This document shows, in pieces, positions 1 through 9,671 of a DNA stretch of 64,000 nucleotides. Position numbers and translations under genes: made by a program. Each line of letters opens with the position of its first letter. The stretch's first letter is position 1. A model generated the notes under the pieces. It worked only from the letters and a program-made list of their open reading frames with translations, ran no database searches and was not told the origin of the DNA. Source of the DNA: an uncultured Saprospiraceae bacterium (lineage in GTDB: Bacteria > Bacteroidota > Bacteroidia > Chitinophagales > Saprospiraceae); NCBI GenBank assembly GCA_937995755.1, contig CALKJD010000050.1:1-64000 (forward strand), written 5' to 3'.

Positions 1-1439
1 CCATAAGTAGCAAACCATGTTCGTCCCCATTTGTCTTCTGTTATTTTGGTGGGAGAGTATGTTAGTTTTTCAGTTTTTAGGAGTATTAGATTGAAAGGGT
101 TACTCGTGATTTTAGAAAACCCAAATTCTGAGCTTGACCAAATATCGTTTTTACGATCTCTCATCAAATAAGCATATCTGTAAGGTCGCTGTGTTGCTAA
201 GTTTCTATGATGAAATTCGCCGTCTTTTTTATTCAAAATAGATACTCCTGTCTTGTTAATGGATAAGTACATTTCTTTGGTGACGGTGTCTTGCTCGATA
301 CTAAGTATATGATCACCAGCTAGTCCATTTTCTTGATTGATTTTTGTGATCGTACACTTCCGAAAATTTTCGTTTGCTATGTCGCTTATTATTAGAGCGC
401 CTGTACTTGTAGCAATCCACATATCATGATCTACATCTTCATAGATACCTTTTACTTCATCGGCAAAGTAATTTGAGTCATCTGAAAAGTGAATAAATGT
501 ATTTAGGGATTTTTGATCCTCTTTTATATCTAGAAGTGATAGTCCTCCATTTATGTATGACATCCAGATGCGACCTTGAGTGTCCTTAAGCATACGTTTG
601 ATACTATTATGTAATAATCCAGAATCAGTATCAAATCTCAGACAAGTACCAGTTTCGAGATTCATTTTATACAAGCCATCTAGACTAGCGATCCATAGAT
701 GTCCGTCATCATCGAGCACTAGACTATTGATGCTATTTCCATTATGGTTTTTAGCTGCGAAGAAATAATTGGTAAATTCGATTCCATCAAAATAGCTCAT
801 TCCTAAATTAGTAGCTATCCAAAAGTCATCATTTTTACCTTCTATAATCTGATAGGTACCATTTCCGGCCAATCCATGTTTTTCGGTATAGAAGTTCAAA
901 TGCCTACCGTCGAATTTAATAATACCTGTAAGGTTAGAGCACATCCAAAGGTTACCAGTTTTATCTTCCATCATATAATTTACTCCTCCTGGTCTTACGC
1001 CATGATTTTCCATATACGCCGTGATATACTTATCTCCTTCCCAAGCTATATCAGGTTCGTTTAATACTATTTTGTCTGGTAAGCTTGCTTTGGTTGTTTT
1101 TCTTGTTATCTGAACATCTTTGGGCAATTTACAACCGTCTTGACCAGGAATCTTGATATTGTCATTTATGAATGACTTGATTTCCAGATCCTTAATAATG
1201 TTACCATGATTGATAATGGGAAGGGTCGTAGGTGGTCCAGATGGAATGCCTTTTAGCGCTTTCATCTTATACACACGAGGAGATGCGAGACTATCGGCAG
1301 AAATCACTTTTCCTTTAGTAGAGAATGTCGGAAATTGCTTGTTTACTGCTGGAGTGGACGTAGTAGGCTTCTGCTTACAAGTAATATTGCTGCAAAGAAG
1401 AAGCAAAAGAAAAAAATAATATGATCTTGCGCTAAGCAT
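1..1439 (-). CDS. Two-component regulator propeller sensor (N-terminal part, cut by window edge)
   Basis: The reverse-strand frame is open from the ATG at 1439 to the left edge (about 479 codons). The product begins with a hydrophobic signal segment (FFLLLLLCSN) and then has repeated blades of the type NLWMCSN, DDFWIATN, GHLWIAS, GRIWMSY, DMWIATS and DIWSSS. These are typical of Reg_prop repeats, which form a periplasmic beta-propeller in Bacteroidota sensor kinases. The usual downstream parts (Y_Y_Y domain, membrane segment, kinase or DNA-binding output) would lie outside the window, so the output type is unknown. It is divergent from a LuxR-type response regulator, which is its probable partner. 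The ligand cannot be deduced. Confidence 0.85.
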   Translation of the reverse strand, partial: MLSARSYYFFLLLLLCSNITCKQKPTTSTPAVNKQFPTFSTKGKVISADSLASPRVYKMKALKGIPSGPPTTLPIINHGNIIKDLEIKSFINDNIKIPGQDGCKLPKDVQITRKTTKASLPDKIVLNEPDIAWEGDKYITAYMENHGVRPGGVNYMMEDKTGNLWMCSNLTGIIKFDGRHLNFYTEKHGLAGNGTYQIIEGKNDDFWIATNLGMSYFDGIEFTNYFFAAKNHNGNSINSLVLDDDGHLWIASLDGLYKMNLETGTCLRFDTDSGLLHNSIKRMLKDTQGRIWMSYINGGLSLLDIKEDQKSLNTFIHFSDDSNYFADEVKGIYEDVDHDMWIATSTGALIISDIANENFRKCTITKINQENGLAGDHILSIEQDTVTKEMYLSINKTGVSILNKKDGEFHHRNLATQRPYRYAYLMRDRKNDIWSSSEFGFSKITSNPFNLILLKTEKLTYSPTKITEDKWGRTWFATY

Positions 1440-1472
1440 ATTGCAAGAAACGAAATATTTGTAGTATATCAC

Positions 1473-1498
1473 ATCACCCAATTGCGGTATTGTGTGAT
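1473..1498. promoter_or_regulatory. 26-bp palindromic operator candidate between divergent sensor and regulator genes
   Basis: The site reads ATCAC-n-CAAT-n6-ATTG-n-GTGAT, with every paired arm position complementary. Its first 21 bases recur exactly at 2438-2458, in front of the LytTR gene. It lies between the divergent propeller-sensor and response-regulator genes. Its ATTG arm is 20 bp from a TATCTTTG -7 element, so it overlaps the -33 position. The bound protein is not known; the adjacent LuxR-type regulator is the obvious candidate. Confidence 0.6.
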
Positions 1499-1520
1499 TG
1501 ACATTGCTAGTTTATCTTTG
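1489..1520 (+). promoter_or_regulatory. Promoter of the LuxR-type response regulator gene
   Basis: TATCTTTG at 1513-1520 fits the Bacteroidota -7 consensus TAnnTTTG. ATTG at 1489-1492 sits 20 bp upstream in the -33 position and is part of the palindrome. Transcription would start near 1527, just upstream of the ATG at 1538. Confidence 0.55.
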
Positions 1521-1537
1521 ATTAAGAATCTATAATA

Positions 1538-2218
1538 ATGATACCTTTAGAAAACCCCACTAATACAAGTCAGATAAAATTAGGAATCATAGAAGATGAC
1601 AAGGTGATACAGACCAATCTGATGCGATATCTAGAGCTATCAGGTCAAATTAAGATCAGTGTCAGTGCATTTTCTGTGGAAGAGTACTTTAGCAAAATTC
1701 AAGAAAATCCTACTATACAATCTGATGTTTTACTTCTTGATATCGGCCTTCCGGGTATGTCAGGTTTAGAAGCCATCGAGCCCATATTAAAGCAAAATGA
1801 AGGCTTGAGTATTATTATCTTGACTACATTCGAAGATGAATCTATGATTTTGAAAGCGATGTGTTCAGGTGCGGTGGCGTACATTTCTAAGAAGACTAGC
1901 CTTAAGAAAATAGAAGAGGCGATTAGAATAGTAGCGAATGGAGGTTCCTATATGTCTCCAAATATTGCTAGAGATATATTTAATTATATGGTCAAAAGCA
2001 AAGAGAATACCTCAGACAAATTACTATCGAAACGGCAAAAAGAAGTTCTGGAAAAATTAGTAGAAGGATTGTCCTATACTCAGATAGGCAAGGCTCTTTT
2101 CATCTCTCCAGAAACAGTAAGGACGCATATCAAAAATATCTACAAAGCCCTCCATGTCAATAATAAAGTAGAGGCGATCAAGAAGTATCTCAGTTCTGAT
2201 TTATATGGATCCAAATAG
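1538..2218 (+). CDS. NarL/FixJ-family response regulator (receiver plus LuxR HTH)
   Basis: The protein has 226 residues. The receiver domain (about 14-130) has the acidic pocket E19/D20/D21, phospho-acceptor D68 in VLLLDIGLPGMSG, the LTT switch and the K of YISKK. The C-terminal LuxR-type HTH (about 160-220) contains LSKRQKEVLEKL and SPETVRTHIKNIYKAL. It should be phosphorylated by a sensor, most likely the divergent propeller protein whose visible part ends 98 bp away, and then bind DNA. A palindrome lies in its own promoter and a 21-bp copy lies before the next gene, so autoregulation and control of the LytTR/protease genes is a reasonable inference. Its target genes are otherwise unknown. 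Confidence 0.93.
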   Translation: MIPLENPTNTSQIKLGIIEDDKVIQTNLMRYLELSGQIKISVSAFSVEEYFSKIQENPTIQSDVLLLDIGLPGMSGLEAIEPILKQNEGLSIIILTTFEDESMILKAMCSGAVAYISKKTSLKKIEEAIRIVANGGSYMSPNIARDIFNYMVKSKENTSDKLLSKRQKEVLEKLVEGLSYTQIGKALFISPETVRTHIKNIYKALHVNNKVEAIKKYLSSDLYGSK

Positions 2219-2359
2219 AGCATCTGGTTATCGTATATCATAAGTGTTTCTATTAAAAAAAAGTATTCTATTGCTATAGACTAATGGTAGATTCTACGTT
2301 TGCTTTTCAGTTCTCTTATAGGTATGTAGTCATATTTGATAGCCCTATTTATAGGTTAT

Positions 2360-2400
2360 AAAAGTATCTATTTCTGACGTTGTTGGAGATAGATACTTTT
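2360..2400 (+). terminator. Probable rho-independent terminator after the response regulator
   Basis: 15-bp arms (2360-2374 and 2386-2400, one mismatch) are separated by an 11-base loop, and the distal arm ends in TTTT. It lies 140 bp after the stop of the response regulator. The remainder of the gap 2219-2618 holds the promoter listed next and a roughly 125-base leader with no convincing ORF. Confidence 0.6.
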
Positions 2401-2437
2401 GTTGATTAAGTAAAATTAATGCGATTATATTCAAAAT

Positions 2438-2485
2438 ATCACCCAATTGCGGTATTGTTCTGCAGTGTTTCGCTACTTATTTTTG
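2438..2485 (+). promoter_or_regulatory. Promoter of the LytTR gene with second copy of the 21-bp operator repeat
   Basis: Bases 2438-2458 repeat 1473-1493 exactly. ATTG at 2454-2457 is followed after 20 bp by TATTTTTG (2478-2485), a perfect TAnnTTTG -7 element. The distance from repeat to -7 element equals that upstream of the response regulator. Here the outer GTGAT arm is absent, so only the inner CAAT/ATTG symmetry is kept. Confidence 0.6.
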
Positions 2486-2618
2486 ATATATAGATATTGA
2501 GTCTGTTGATTAAGAAAGATAGCGTAACCCATGACCAGCGATATTATTCGATATCGATTTGTTTTGTTCCTATTGCTCAATTTGTCGATACTCTTAGTCA
2601 AATCAAAAGCGCCCCTTT

Positions 2619-3020
2619 ATGACTACTAAAACCAAAGTACTTCCAATTCGAAAGGTAATTCCCTTTACCAAAGTTCCAAACGAACTATTGTCTAAAAGTA
2701 TGGCAATTACCACAAAGTCAGAAATTCGTGTCATCGATCTGGATGATATTTTATATCTAAAGTCAGATAGTAACTATACTGAAATTCATCTAGCCGACGA
2801 CAGTAAAATCTTAACGTCCAACACATTGAAAAAGTATGAAGTGAAGCTGAATGCACTACACTTTATACGAGTACATAATAGCTATATCATTCAGAAATCT
2901 CAAATAGCTACTTTTCTACCTAATAGCAACACCATTCTCCTGCGTAACTGCCAAGAAATACCAGTATCGAGAAGTAGAAGAGAGAGGCTTATTACTTATC
3001 TGAAAACGCTGATGGTGTAA
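2619..3020 (+). CDS. Standalone LytTR DNA-binding regulator
   Basis: The protein has 133 residues with no receiver domain. Residues about 33-131 form a LytTR domain: IRVIDLDDILYLKSDSNYTEIH, then FIRVHNSYIIQ, then the closing PVSRSRRERL. LytTR domains bind DNA through a beta-fold. Bacteroidota encode many that lack a phosphorylatable domain. It precedes the large secreted protease by 44 bp and may control or be co-transcribed with it. A short basic N-terminus (about 30 residues) precedes the domain. No effector-sensing part is visible. Confidence 0.88.
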   Translation: MTTKTKVLPIRKVIPFTKVPNELLSKSMAITTKSEIRVIDLDDILYLKSDSNYTEIHLADDSKILTSNTLKKYEVKLNALHFIRVHNSYIIQKSQIATFLPNSNTILLRNCQEIPVSRSRRERLITYLKTLMV

Positions 3021-3064
3021 TTCATTAGCTCATTTACAATCTAACCAATATCAAATTGCTTACA

Positions 3065-6000
3065 ATGAAAACGATATCGCCCTTGAAAGTTGTTTTATTA
3101 ATTACGACAAAGTTGAATCAATTTCTTCTTATACTTTTTTTGTCTATTCTATTCCTTAATTTTTCATCTGCACAAGATCTTAGTCAGAATGCTCAACGAC
3201 AATTGAAGTCTTTGATGGATGAAAAGGAATCACGGACTTTCGATCAGCAAAAAATAAATTCGCAAATTTGGTATTCGTATATTATGGATGGAGGTAAGAA
3301 AATCACCCCAGAAGTGCCTACTCTTAGAACAGGTATACGTAAAGATGCTGATGGTATGATTAAGACAAATATTACAGCAGAAGTCTCTTCTCAATTATTA
3401 AAAGAGTTAGAACAATATGGTTGTCGCATTCTACAATCATATGTCGAGCACAACCTAATTGTTGCTATGATTCCATTAAAATTGGTGGAGGATATCGCTA
3501 GAACGGAAACGATCAGATATATTAATTTATGGGTTTCTCCTGTTTTGAATTCAAATCATGCTGAGAATTTAAATATGAATCGATGTCTATCAGTTTCTGA
3601 AACAGATAATATAGAGGCAATAAAAGGGATAAATAATTCAAAGTCAAAAGTGGCTAGTATTCTTGAGCGGCTGGAAAAAATTACTTCAAGTATGGCTATT
3701 GGATCTGTAACATCAGAAGGTGATGTGTCACATCAAAGTGACTTAGTTAGGTCGGATTTCAATGTCACTGGAGCGGGTATAAAGATTGGAGTGTTATCTG
3801 ATAGTTACGACTACCTAGGTGGGGCGTCAGCAGACGTTTTAGCTGGTGAATTACCAGGCGTAGGAAATCCCTTTGGAAATACTGTTCCAGTAACAGTTTT
3901 ATCTGAAATCAGTGGTGCCAGTGGAACTGACGAAGGGAGAGCAATGCTACAGATTATTCATGATGTTGCTCCAGGCGCACAACTATACTTCGCATCTGGT
4001 TATAATGGAGAGGTAGATTTTGCACAGCGTGTGTTGGAGCTTTATGCCGCAGGTTGTGATATTATTGTAGATGATGTAACGTTTTTAAGTGAAACTGCAT
4101 TTGGTGTTGGGCCCATAACACAATCTATTGACATTATTACAGCGAATGGCGCCTTATATTTTTCTTCAGCAGGAAACTCTGGTAACTTAAATGATGGCAC
4201 TTCAGGTACATGGGAAGGTGACTTTCAAGATGGTGGAACGTTAGCTCTTTTCCCAGGGGGGACACTACATGATTTTGGGGGTGGCCAGTTATTTAATACG
4301 ATCACTCAGGTAGGAGTAGTAAACACATTAACATGGTCAGATCCATTTAACGCGTCTACGAACGACTATGAAATGTTCATAACGGATAGCAATGGAACTA
4401 ACATTTTAGGGATGTCATCGGATTACAGTCCTTTTGCTTTTCAGCAAATAATAAATGCTAATGTAGGAGAAAGAATTTACATTTTGAAAGATTTAGCTGC
4501 TCAGACAAGAGCATTACGACTTGCAACAAACAGAGGTAGGCTTACTCTCGGTACTCAAGGAGAAACCTTTGGTCATAATGCTGCTGCTAATACGATTACG
4601 GTAGCAGCAGTCAGTGCCGGAGTAACACATCCTGGAATTTTTAGCGCTTCAAATGTTGTGGAAAATTTTAGCTCCGATGGTCCTCGAAGGAAGTTTTATG
4701 ATACTAATGGCTCTGAAATAACTCCTGGAAATGTTCTATTTGGTACCAATGGAGGTATCGTTCTTCAAAAACCAGACATTACAGCTGCTGATGCCGTTAG
4801 CACGTCTATGGCAGCTTTTGCACCGTTCAATGGAACTTCTGCTGCTGCTCCGCATGCAGCAGCAATTGCAGCTTTAATGAAAGAAGCATTACCGAATTAT
4901 ACTTATAGTCAGGTGCGAGACTTACTTTATAGTACAGCTATAGACATAGAAGATCCAGGTGTCGATCGAGATGCTGGAAGAGGAATCATAATGCCATACG
5001 CAGCACTATCTTCTTTGGGTTTTGATTTATACGACGCAAACATTGCAGAAACGGGTAGTACGTATAATAATGCAAATGGCGTTATGGAACCAGGAGAACT
5101 AGGTTATTTTAATTTTGAATTGAGGAATGATCCAACGGTCGGCCCATTCACGAATGTGAAAATGGTGTTGAATTCTAGCACAGATGGAGTGACTATTATT
5201 GATGGAGAGATTAATGCCACATCTATAAATGGATCTTATATCAATCAATTTACATTTGTTACAAGCCATAATGTGGATTGTGGAGCTGAACTAGATTTTA
5301 CTATAACAATTACATACGATGGTGGAGTACTTTCTCCTCAAACACTATCTGACAACTTTAGGTTAGGTGTTGCAATTCCTTCAATTTCAGGTACGTTAGG
5401 TTCGCCTCCGCAGACAGGTGCTAATTTCACGTCCACTAGTGGACTGTTTTTTGGACACTTAGGTAAAGCGGATTCGTCGATTGGCACTGGTTGTTATGTT
5501 ATACCTAATACGGATTGTGATACACCTTTACCAATCTATTGTCGACGAGAAATTGATATCCTGTATCAGTATCACGCTTATCAATTTAGTAATCAGGACT
5601 TGGTTGAAACCCAGTGTATTACAGTAAATGTGCCCTGGATAAATATACCTACTATCCCAGATCAACAAGGATTACATATTGTTGCATACAATAACGCAGG
5701 GCTAAACGTTTTTCAAGCAGAAGACAATATTATTGGGTCTTATAAGAATATCCAACCTCCTAGTACACCTCCAGGGTCATTCAGTTTCGAAGTGCCTCCA
5801 GGAGAGAATTATACCATTGTTATACAAGGTAGTGGTTGGCGAAATGGTTCAGATGGAACAGGACTTCAATATGCATTTGATATCGAGCAATTACAATGTG
5901 ACAATGTCCCTTGTATTAGTAATGACCCAGTTGTGATTGCTCCAGAACCTCTAGCTAATAACGCGGTACAATTTACAGGGACCGTAGGTATTCCTTTTAG

Positions 6001-9000
6001 CCAAACATTTTCAACAAGCGGTGGATCAGGATATGCTGATTATTTCTCAAGTCCTGCAAACATCCCACCTGGGCTCACATTGCAAAGAAATTATAACAGC
6101 ACCGCGACATTATCTGGTATACCTACATCGACATATGGATCAGAATTATATGTCCTTCTTGGTTACGATGCTCTTGGATGTGCACCTCCTGATTTCAATA
6201 ACTACAATATACAAATAGCCCCTTGTACGCCGGTTAATATCCTTAATGCTGTATCGAGTAATGCACCGATATGCAGTAGTGAGACGCTCAACTTAAGCGT
6301 GACGCCATCTGGTCAAGCACCATACACTTATCAATGGTCTGGACCTGGAGGTACTTTTACCAATGGGGATACGGCAAACCCTTCCGTATCTAACCCAGTA
6401 AGTGGAACCTATTCTGTTACTGTTACTAATTACTGTGGATCGGTAGTGAGTTCTACATCGGTCAATATAAATACACCTCCAGTGGTCAATATCGCAGGAC
6501 CATATAATCTAGATACAGATCCTGGATTATGTACAGGTACTACTTCGCCATCTCAACTATTTGCTCTGGCATCTGCCACAGGTGTACCTACGCCTCAAAT
6601 CTCGATAGGATTTAATCCTTCGTATCCAGTGGGAATGTCAACAGCAACTGTCGACGCAGTCAATGTCTGCGGAACAGATCAAGGAACAATTGATATCATC
6701 GTTACTGATATCAATTCTCCCATAGCCGTATGTAAAGATCTAAAAGTTGAAGTCTCTGATGGCCAATCCTATATACTTGCAGAGGATATCGATGGCGGTA
6801 GTTCAGATGCATGTGGGGGTAGCCTTGATCAATATTTAGTTAATGGGTCTGTAGGAGGAAATTCAATTGAAACTCAAATAGAAGGATTGCAATTGGTGAC
6901 ATTGACAGTGATTGATTTTTCTGGAAATCAAGAAAGCTGTGAAGCAGAAGTAACTGTAGTGAAAGACTTATGTTCTGTGGGGGATGATGGAATCGATTCT
7001 GATGGAGGAGGACTTCCAGATGCTTGTGACTGCAGTCCATATGATTCGTTTAATGATAATATTGTTTTGCAAAATGGGAAAAATGCAGGAATGGATTTTG
7101 ATGGTTTAGACGACTTTATAACCATTCCTAATAATCCAGCGCTCATACCGACAAATAGTAATTCCATGACTTTTGAGGCTTGGATAAATCCAGATGAAAT
7201 AGTCGGATATCAACCTATTGTATCTAGTGCAAGTGTAGGTGCCGTATCTTACTATAATTTTGAAATCAAATTACAAAATGATAAATTAAATGTAAGAACA
7301 ATAAGTTCGACCTCAGTGCTTTCCAATGCTTCCATTCCTGTGGATACTTGGACCCATGTCGCGGTCGCATTTACTGCACATCCAACAACTTCATCTCTGT
7401 CGACCATAGAGATTTATATTAATGGTATATTAGACAATTCTGTTACGGGTAGTTTCGCAAACGCTAATTGGGGATACCCTATAATACTTGGAAATATCAA
7501 TGGTCTAAATTTACCGTACAACGGAAGTCTGGAAGAAGTGCGTTTCTGGAGTTCAGCACGTAGCATAGATGAGATTCAATTGTTAAAAGACAGGGAATTA
7601 TCTGGAATGGAGTCAGGTCTTGCAGCCTATTACAACTTTAATGAAGGTGTACCGGAGGGAGATAACACAGGACTTACCACTGTAGAAGATTATTCATCCA
7701 ATGATTTAGATGCTAGCTTATCAGGTTTCACCCAAAATGGTGCAACATCTAACTGGATCAATGCAATAGAAAATCTCAATCTAGATGTATTTCTCAGAGA
7801 TTCACTCGCACCTTGTATAAATTGTCCAGAGATACTAGATGTATGTATGGACTTTGATGGAGTAAATGACTATATCACTATACCAAATCAACCTGAACTA
7901 ATACCAACAACGAGCAATGCAGTTACTATGGAGGCTTGGATATATCCAGAAATAAGTTCAAATGAGAATGGACATATTTCATCTTCTGGAGATTTTCCGA
8001 ATCGTAATCATCAAATATATCTTATCAATAATACTAACAAGTTAGTCATCGATGGTTTAACAGCAAATCCAATGATATCGAATAGTGATATCCCTCACAA
8101 TGAATGGACACACATCGCCGTCACATTTAACCTCAATGAGACCAAACTCTATATTAATGGAGTATTAGATAACACTAGAATTGGAAACTTGACTGCGAAT
8201 AATCTAGGATTTGATCTAACTTTTGGAAGCCAAGAATCAGGAACACCTTCAACTTGGAATTGGGATGGGAAAATGGACGAGATACGCATTTGGGATGATG
8301 TTAGATCGGCAAGTGAAATATTAGATAATATGAATATGGAATTGCAAGGAGACGAAACAGGTCTTCTTGCCTACTATAATCTGAGTCAGGGAATCCCAGA
8401 TGTAGATAATTCAAGCCTAACCGTGGTCGAAGATATCAGTAGCTATAATCGAGATGGCATTGTTATCGGATTCGCGAAAACAGGAACAAGTTCTAATTGG
8501 GTAAGTGGATCTCCTTTCCTTGCATCTCCACAGACAAATGCGGCCTTGTACTTTGATGGAGTGGATGATCATCTTACGATTGCCAATCAGTATAATCTAA
8601 TTGCAACCAATACTCAAGCAATGACATTTGAAGCTTGGATCTATCCTGAAAAAGCAACTGGCATCAGTATGATTTATTCAACAGGTATATTTCCTGATGT
8701 TAAAAATCAAATCTTTTTATCTGATGATAAAATAAATATAACTGGCTTTGGACTTCCTGCAATGGTTTCTACTTCAAGTATTCCGTCTTTCAAATGGTCG
8801 CATATCGCAGTTGTATTCGATATGACAGAGACGAGGTTGTATGTCAATGGTGAATTAGATAATACAAGAATTGGAACTTTGACGAGTGACAATGTCGGAT
8901 TTGATATCGGTTTAGGAAGTCAAGAGAATGGAATGCCCTCTTCTTGGAATTTCCTAGGCAAGATGGATGATGTTAGAATGTGGCAAGTAGCACGGAGTGA

Positions 9001-9460
9001 GAGTCAAATCTTTGACAATATGCTAACAGAGCAAACAGGACTTGAAGCCGAGCTTGCTGCATATTTCAATTTTAACAATGGAATACCTGAAGGTGATAAC
9101 TCAGCCGTGGTTTCAGTTCCTGATATAACAGGTAATGGCGGTGGTGCGCTATTAAATGGATTCTCTAAAATGGGAGCAACTTCTAATTGGGTTTCAAGTC
9201 CTCATAGATTTTTCGATTTTGATGCAGATGGTACACCCGATTATTGTGATAATTGTATTGCTCCGAAAGATCTAATCTTACAGAATATTTATCTAGAGGG
9301 TATCTTCAGAGCCACAGAAACTATAACCTTAGGAGATAATTTAAATTTTCCATCAAGTGGTATTATCAACCTTCGTGCGCCAACTGTAATCGTACCTCAA
9401 TCAATAGAGGTGCCAGTAGATGTGATATTAAATATAGATCCAGAAGGATGTCAGGAATAG
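3065..9460 (+). CDS. Giant secreted subtilase-like protein with Ig-like and three LamG domains
   Basis: I chose the ATG at 3065 over an upstream TTG at 3056, giving 2131 residues. A signal segment ends near SSAQ. The protease-like domain spans about 238-650. D246 (IGVLSDS) and S592 (NGTSAAAPHAA) match the subtilase Asp and Ser, but the usual HGTH histidine region reads GTDEGRAM (E290), as in sedolisin-like relatives. Cys-rich and Ig/PKD-like segments follow (SGTYSVTVTN; VTDINSPIAVCKDL). Three LamG/concanavalin-like domains begin near residues 1340, 1593 and 1820, each opening with FDGxxDxxTI. The last 60 residues resemble a C-terminal surface or secretion module. It probably acts outside the cell; its substrate is unknown. 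The divergent triad makes proteolysis likely but unproven. Confidence 0.85.
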   Translation: MKTISPLKVVLLITTKLNQFLLILFLSILFLNFSSAQDLSQNAQRQLKSLMDEKESRTFDQQKINSQIWYSYIMDGGKKITPEVPTLRTGIRKDADGMIKTNITAEVSSQLLKELEQYGCRILQSYVEHNLIVAMIPLKLVEDIARTETIRYINLWVSPVLNSNHAENLNMNRCLSVSETDNIEAIKGINNSKSKVASILERLEKITSSMAIGSVTSEGDVSHQSDLVRSDFNVTGAGIKIGVLSDSYDYLGGASADVLAGELPGVGNPFGNTVPVTVLSEISGASGTDEGRAMLQIIHDVAPGAQLYFASGYNGEVDFAQRVLELYAAGCDIIVDDVTFLSETAFGVGPITQSIDIITANGALYFSSAGNSGNLNDGTSGTWEGDFQDGGTLALFPGGTLHDFGGGQLFNTITQVGVVNTLTWSDPFNASTNDYEMFITDSNGTNILGMSSDYSPFAFQQIINANVGERIYILKDLAAQTRALRLATNRGRLTLGTQGETFGHNAAANTITVAAVSAGVTHPGIFSASNVVENFSSDGPRRKFYDTNGSEITPGNVLFGTNGGIVLQKPDITAADAVSTSMAAFAPFNGTSAAAPHAAAIAALMKEALPNYTYSQVRDLLYSTAIDIEDPGVDRDAGRGIIMPYAALSSLGFDLYDANIAETGSTYNNANGVMEPGELGYFNFELRNDPTVGPFTNVKMVLNSSTDGVTIIDGEINATSINGSYINQFTFVTSHNVDCGAELDFTITITYDGGVLSPQTLSDNFRLGVAIPSISGTLGSPPQTGANFTSTSGLFFGHLGKADSSIGTGCYVIPNTDCDTPLPIYCRREIDILYQYHAYQFSNQDLVETQCITVNVPWINIPTIPDQQGLHIVAYNNAGLNVFQAEDNIIGSYKNIQPPSTPPGSFSFEVPPGENYTIVIQGSGWRNGSDGTGLQYAFDIEQLQCDNVPCISNDPVVIAPEPLANNAVQFTGTVGIPFSQTFSTSGGSGYADYFSSPANIPPGLTLQRNYNSTATLSGIPTSTYGSELYVLLGYDALGCAPPDFNNYNIQIAPCTPVNILNAVSSNAPICSSETLNLSVTPSGQAPYTYQWSGPGGTFTNGDTANPSVSNPVSGTYSVTVTNYCGSVVSSTSVNINTPPVVNIAGPYNLDTDPGLCTGTTSPSQLFALASATGVPTPQISIGFNPSYPVGMSTATVDAVNVCGTDQGTIDIIVTDINSPIAVCKDLKVEVSDGQSYILAEDIDGGSSDACGGSLDQYLVNGSVGGNSIETQIEGLQLVTLTVIDFSGNQESCEAEVTVVKDLCSVGDDGIDSDGGGLPDACDCSPYDSFNDNIVLQNGKNAGMDFDGLDDFITIPNNPALIPTNSNSMTFEAWINPDEIVGYQPIVSSASVGAVSYYNFEIKLQNDKLNVRTISSTSVLSNASIPVDTWTHVAVAFTAHPTTSSLSTIEIYINGILDNSVTGSFANANWGYPIILGNINGLNLPYNGSLEEVRFWSSARSIDEIQLLKDRELSGMESGLAAYYNFNEGVPEGDNTGLTTVEDYSSNDLDASLSGFTQNGATSNWINAIENLNLDVFLRDSLAPCINCPEILDVCMDFDGVNDYITIPNQPELIPTTSNAVTMEAWIYPEISSNENGHISSSGDFPNRNHQIYLINNTNKLVIDGLTANPMISNSDIPHNEWTHIAVTFNLNETKLYINGVLDNTRIGNLTANNLGFDLTFGSQESGTPSTWNWDGKMDEIRIWDDVRSASEILDNMNMELQGDETGLLAYYNLSQGIPDVDNSSLTVVEDISSYNRDGIVIGFAKTGTSSNWVSGSPFLASPQTNAALYFDGVDDHLTIANQYNLIATNTQAMTFEAWIYPEKATGISMIYSTGIFPDVKNQIFLSDDKINITGFGLPAMVSTSSIPSFKWSHIAVVFDMTETRLYVNGELDNTRIGTLTSDNVGFDIGLGSQENGMPSSWNFLGKMDDVRMWQVARSESQIFDNMLTEQTGLEAELAAYFNFNNGIPEGDNSAVVSVPDITGNGGGALLNGFSKMGATSNWVSSPHRFFDFDADGTPDYCDNCIAPKDLILQNIYLEGIFRATETITLGDNLNFPSSGIINLRAPTVIVPQSIEVPVDVILNIDPEGCQE

Positions 9461-9604
9461 GAGAGAGTCGAAAAGGCAGTCATGTCATGGTCAGTGCTGG
9501 GGTTTAGAATGATTGAAATTTTATCAGGGTAAACAAGAAACGCCCTCACAATTAAATTATTTCTATAATTAGAAATAATAAAATAATAGGTGTTAAATGT
9601 ATAG

Positions 9605-9635
9605 AAGCCAGTCAATTGTTTGACTGGCTTTTGTG
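9605..9635. terminator. Terminator hairpin between convergent genes
   Basis: Perfect 11-bp arms, AAGCCAGTCAA (9605-9615) and TTGACTGGCTT (9620-9630), enclose a 4-base loop and are followed by TTGTGTATTTT. It sits between the convergent protease and esterase genes and could serve both. Confidence 0.75.
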
Positions 9636-9671
9636 TATTTTAGAAATTATGAAATGCGTGACTAAAGATTA

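Noticed and set aside
580-1419. Several 60-70 codon plus-strand frames in the first 1.4 kb
   Set aside because: They are shadows of the reverse-strand propeller gene, whose frame is continuous and has clear blade motifs.
7081-9060. Tandem LamG units as a recent DNA duplication
   Set aside because: The three units are similar in protein sequence but differ widely at DNA level, so they are old domain repeats rather than a recent repeat.
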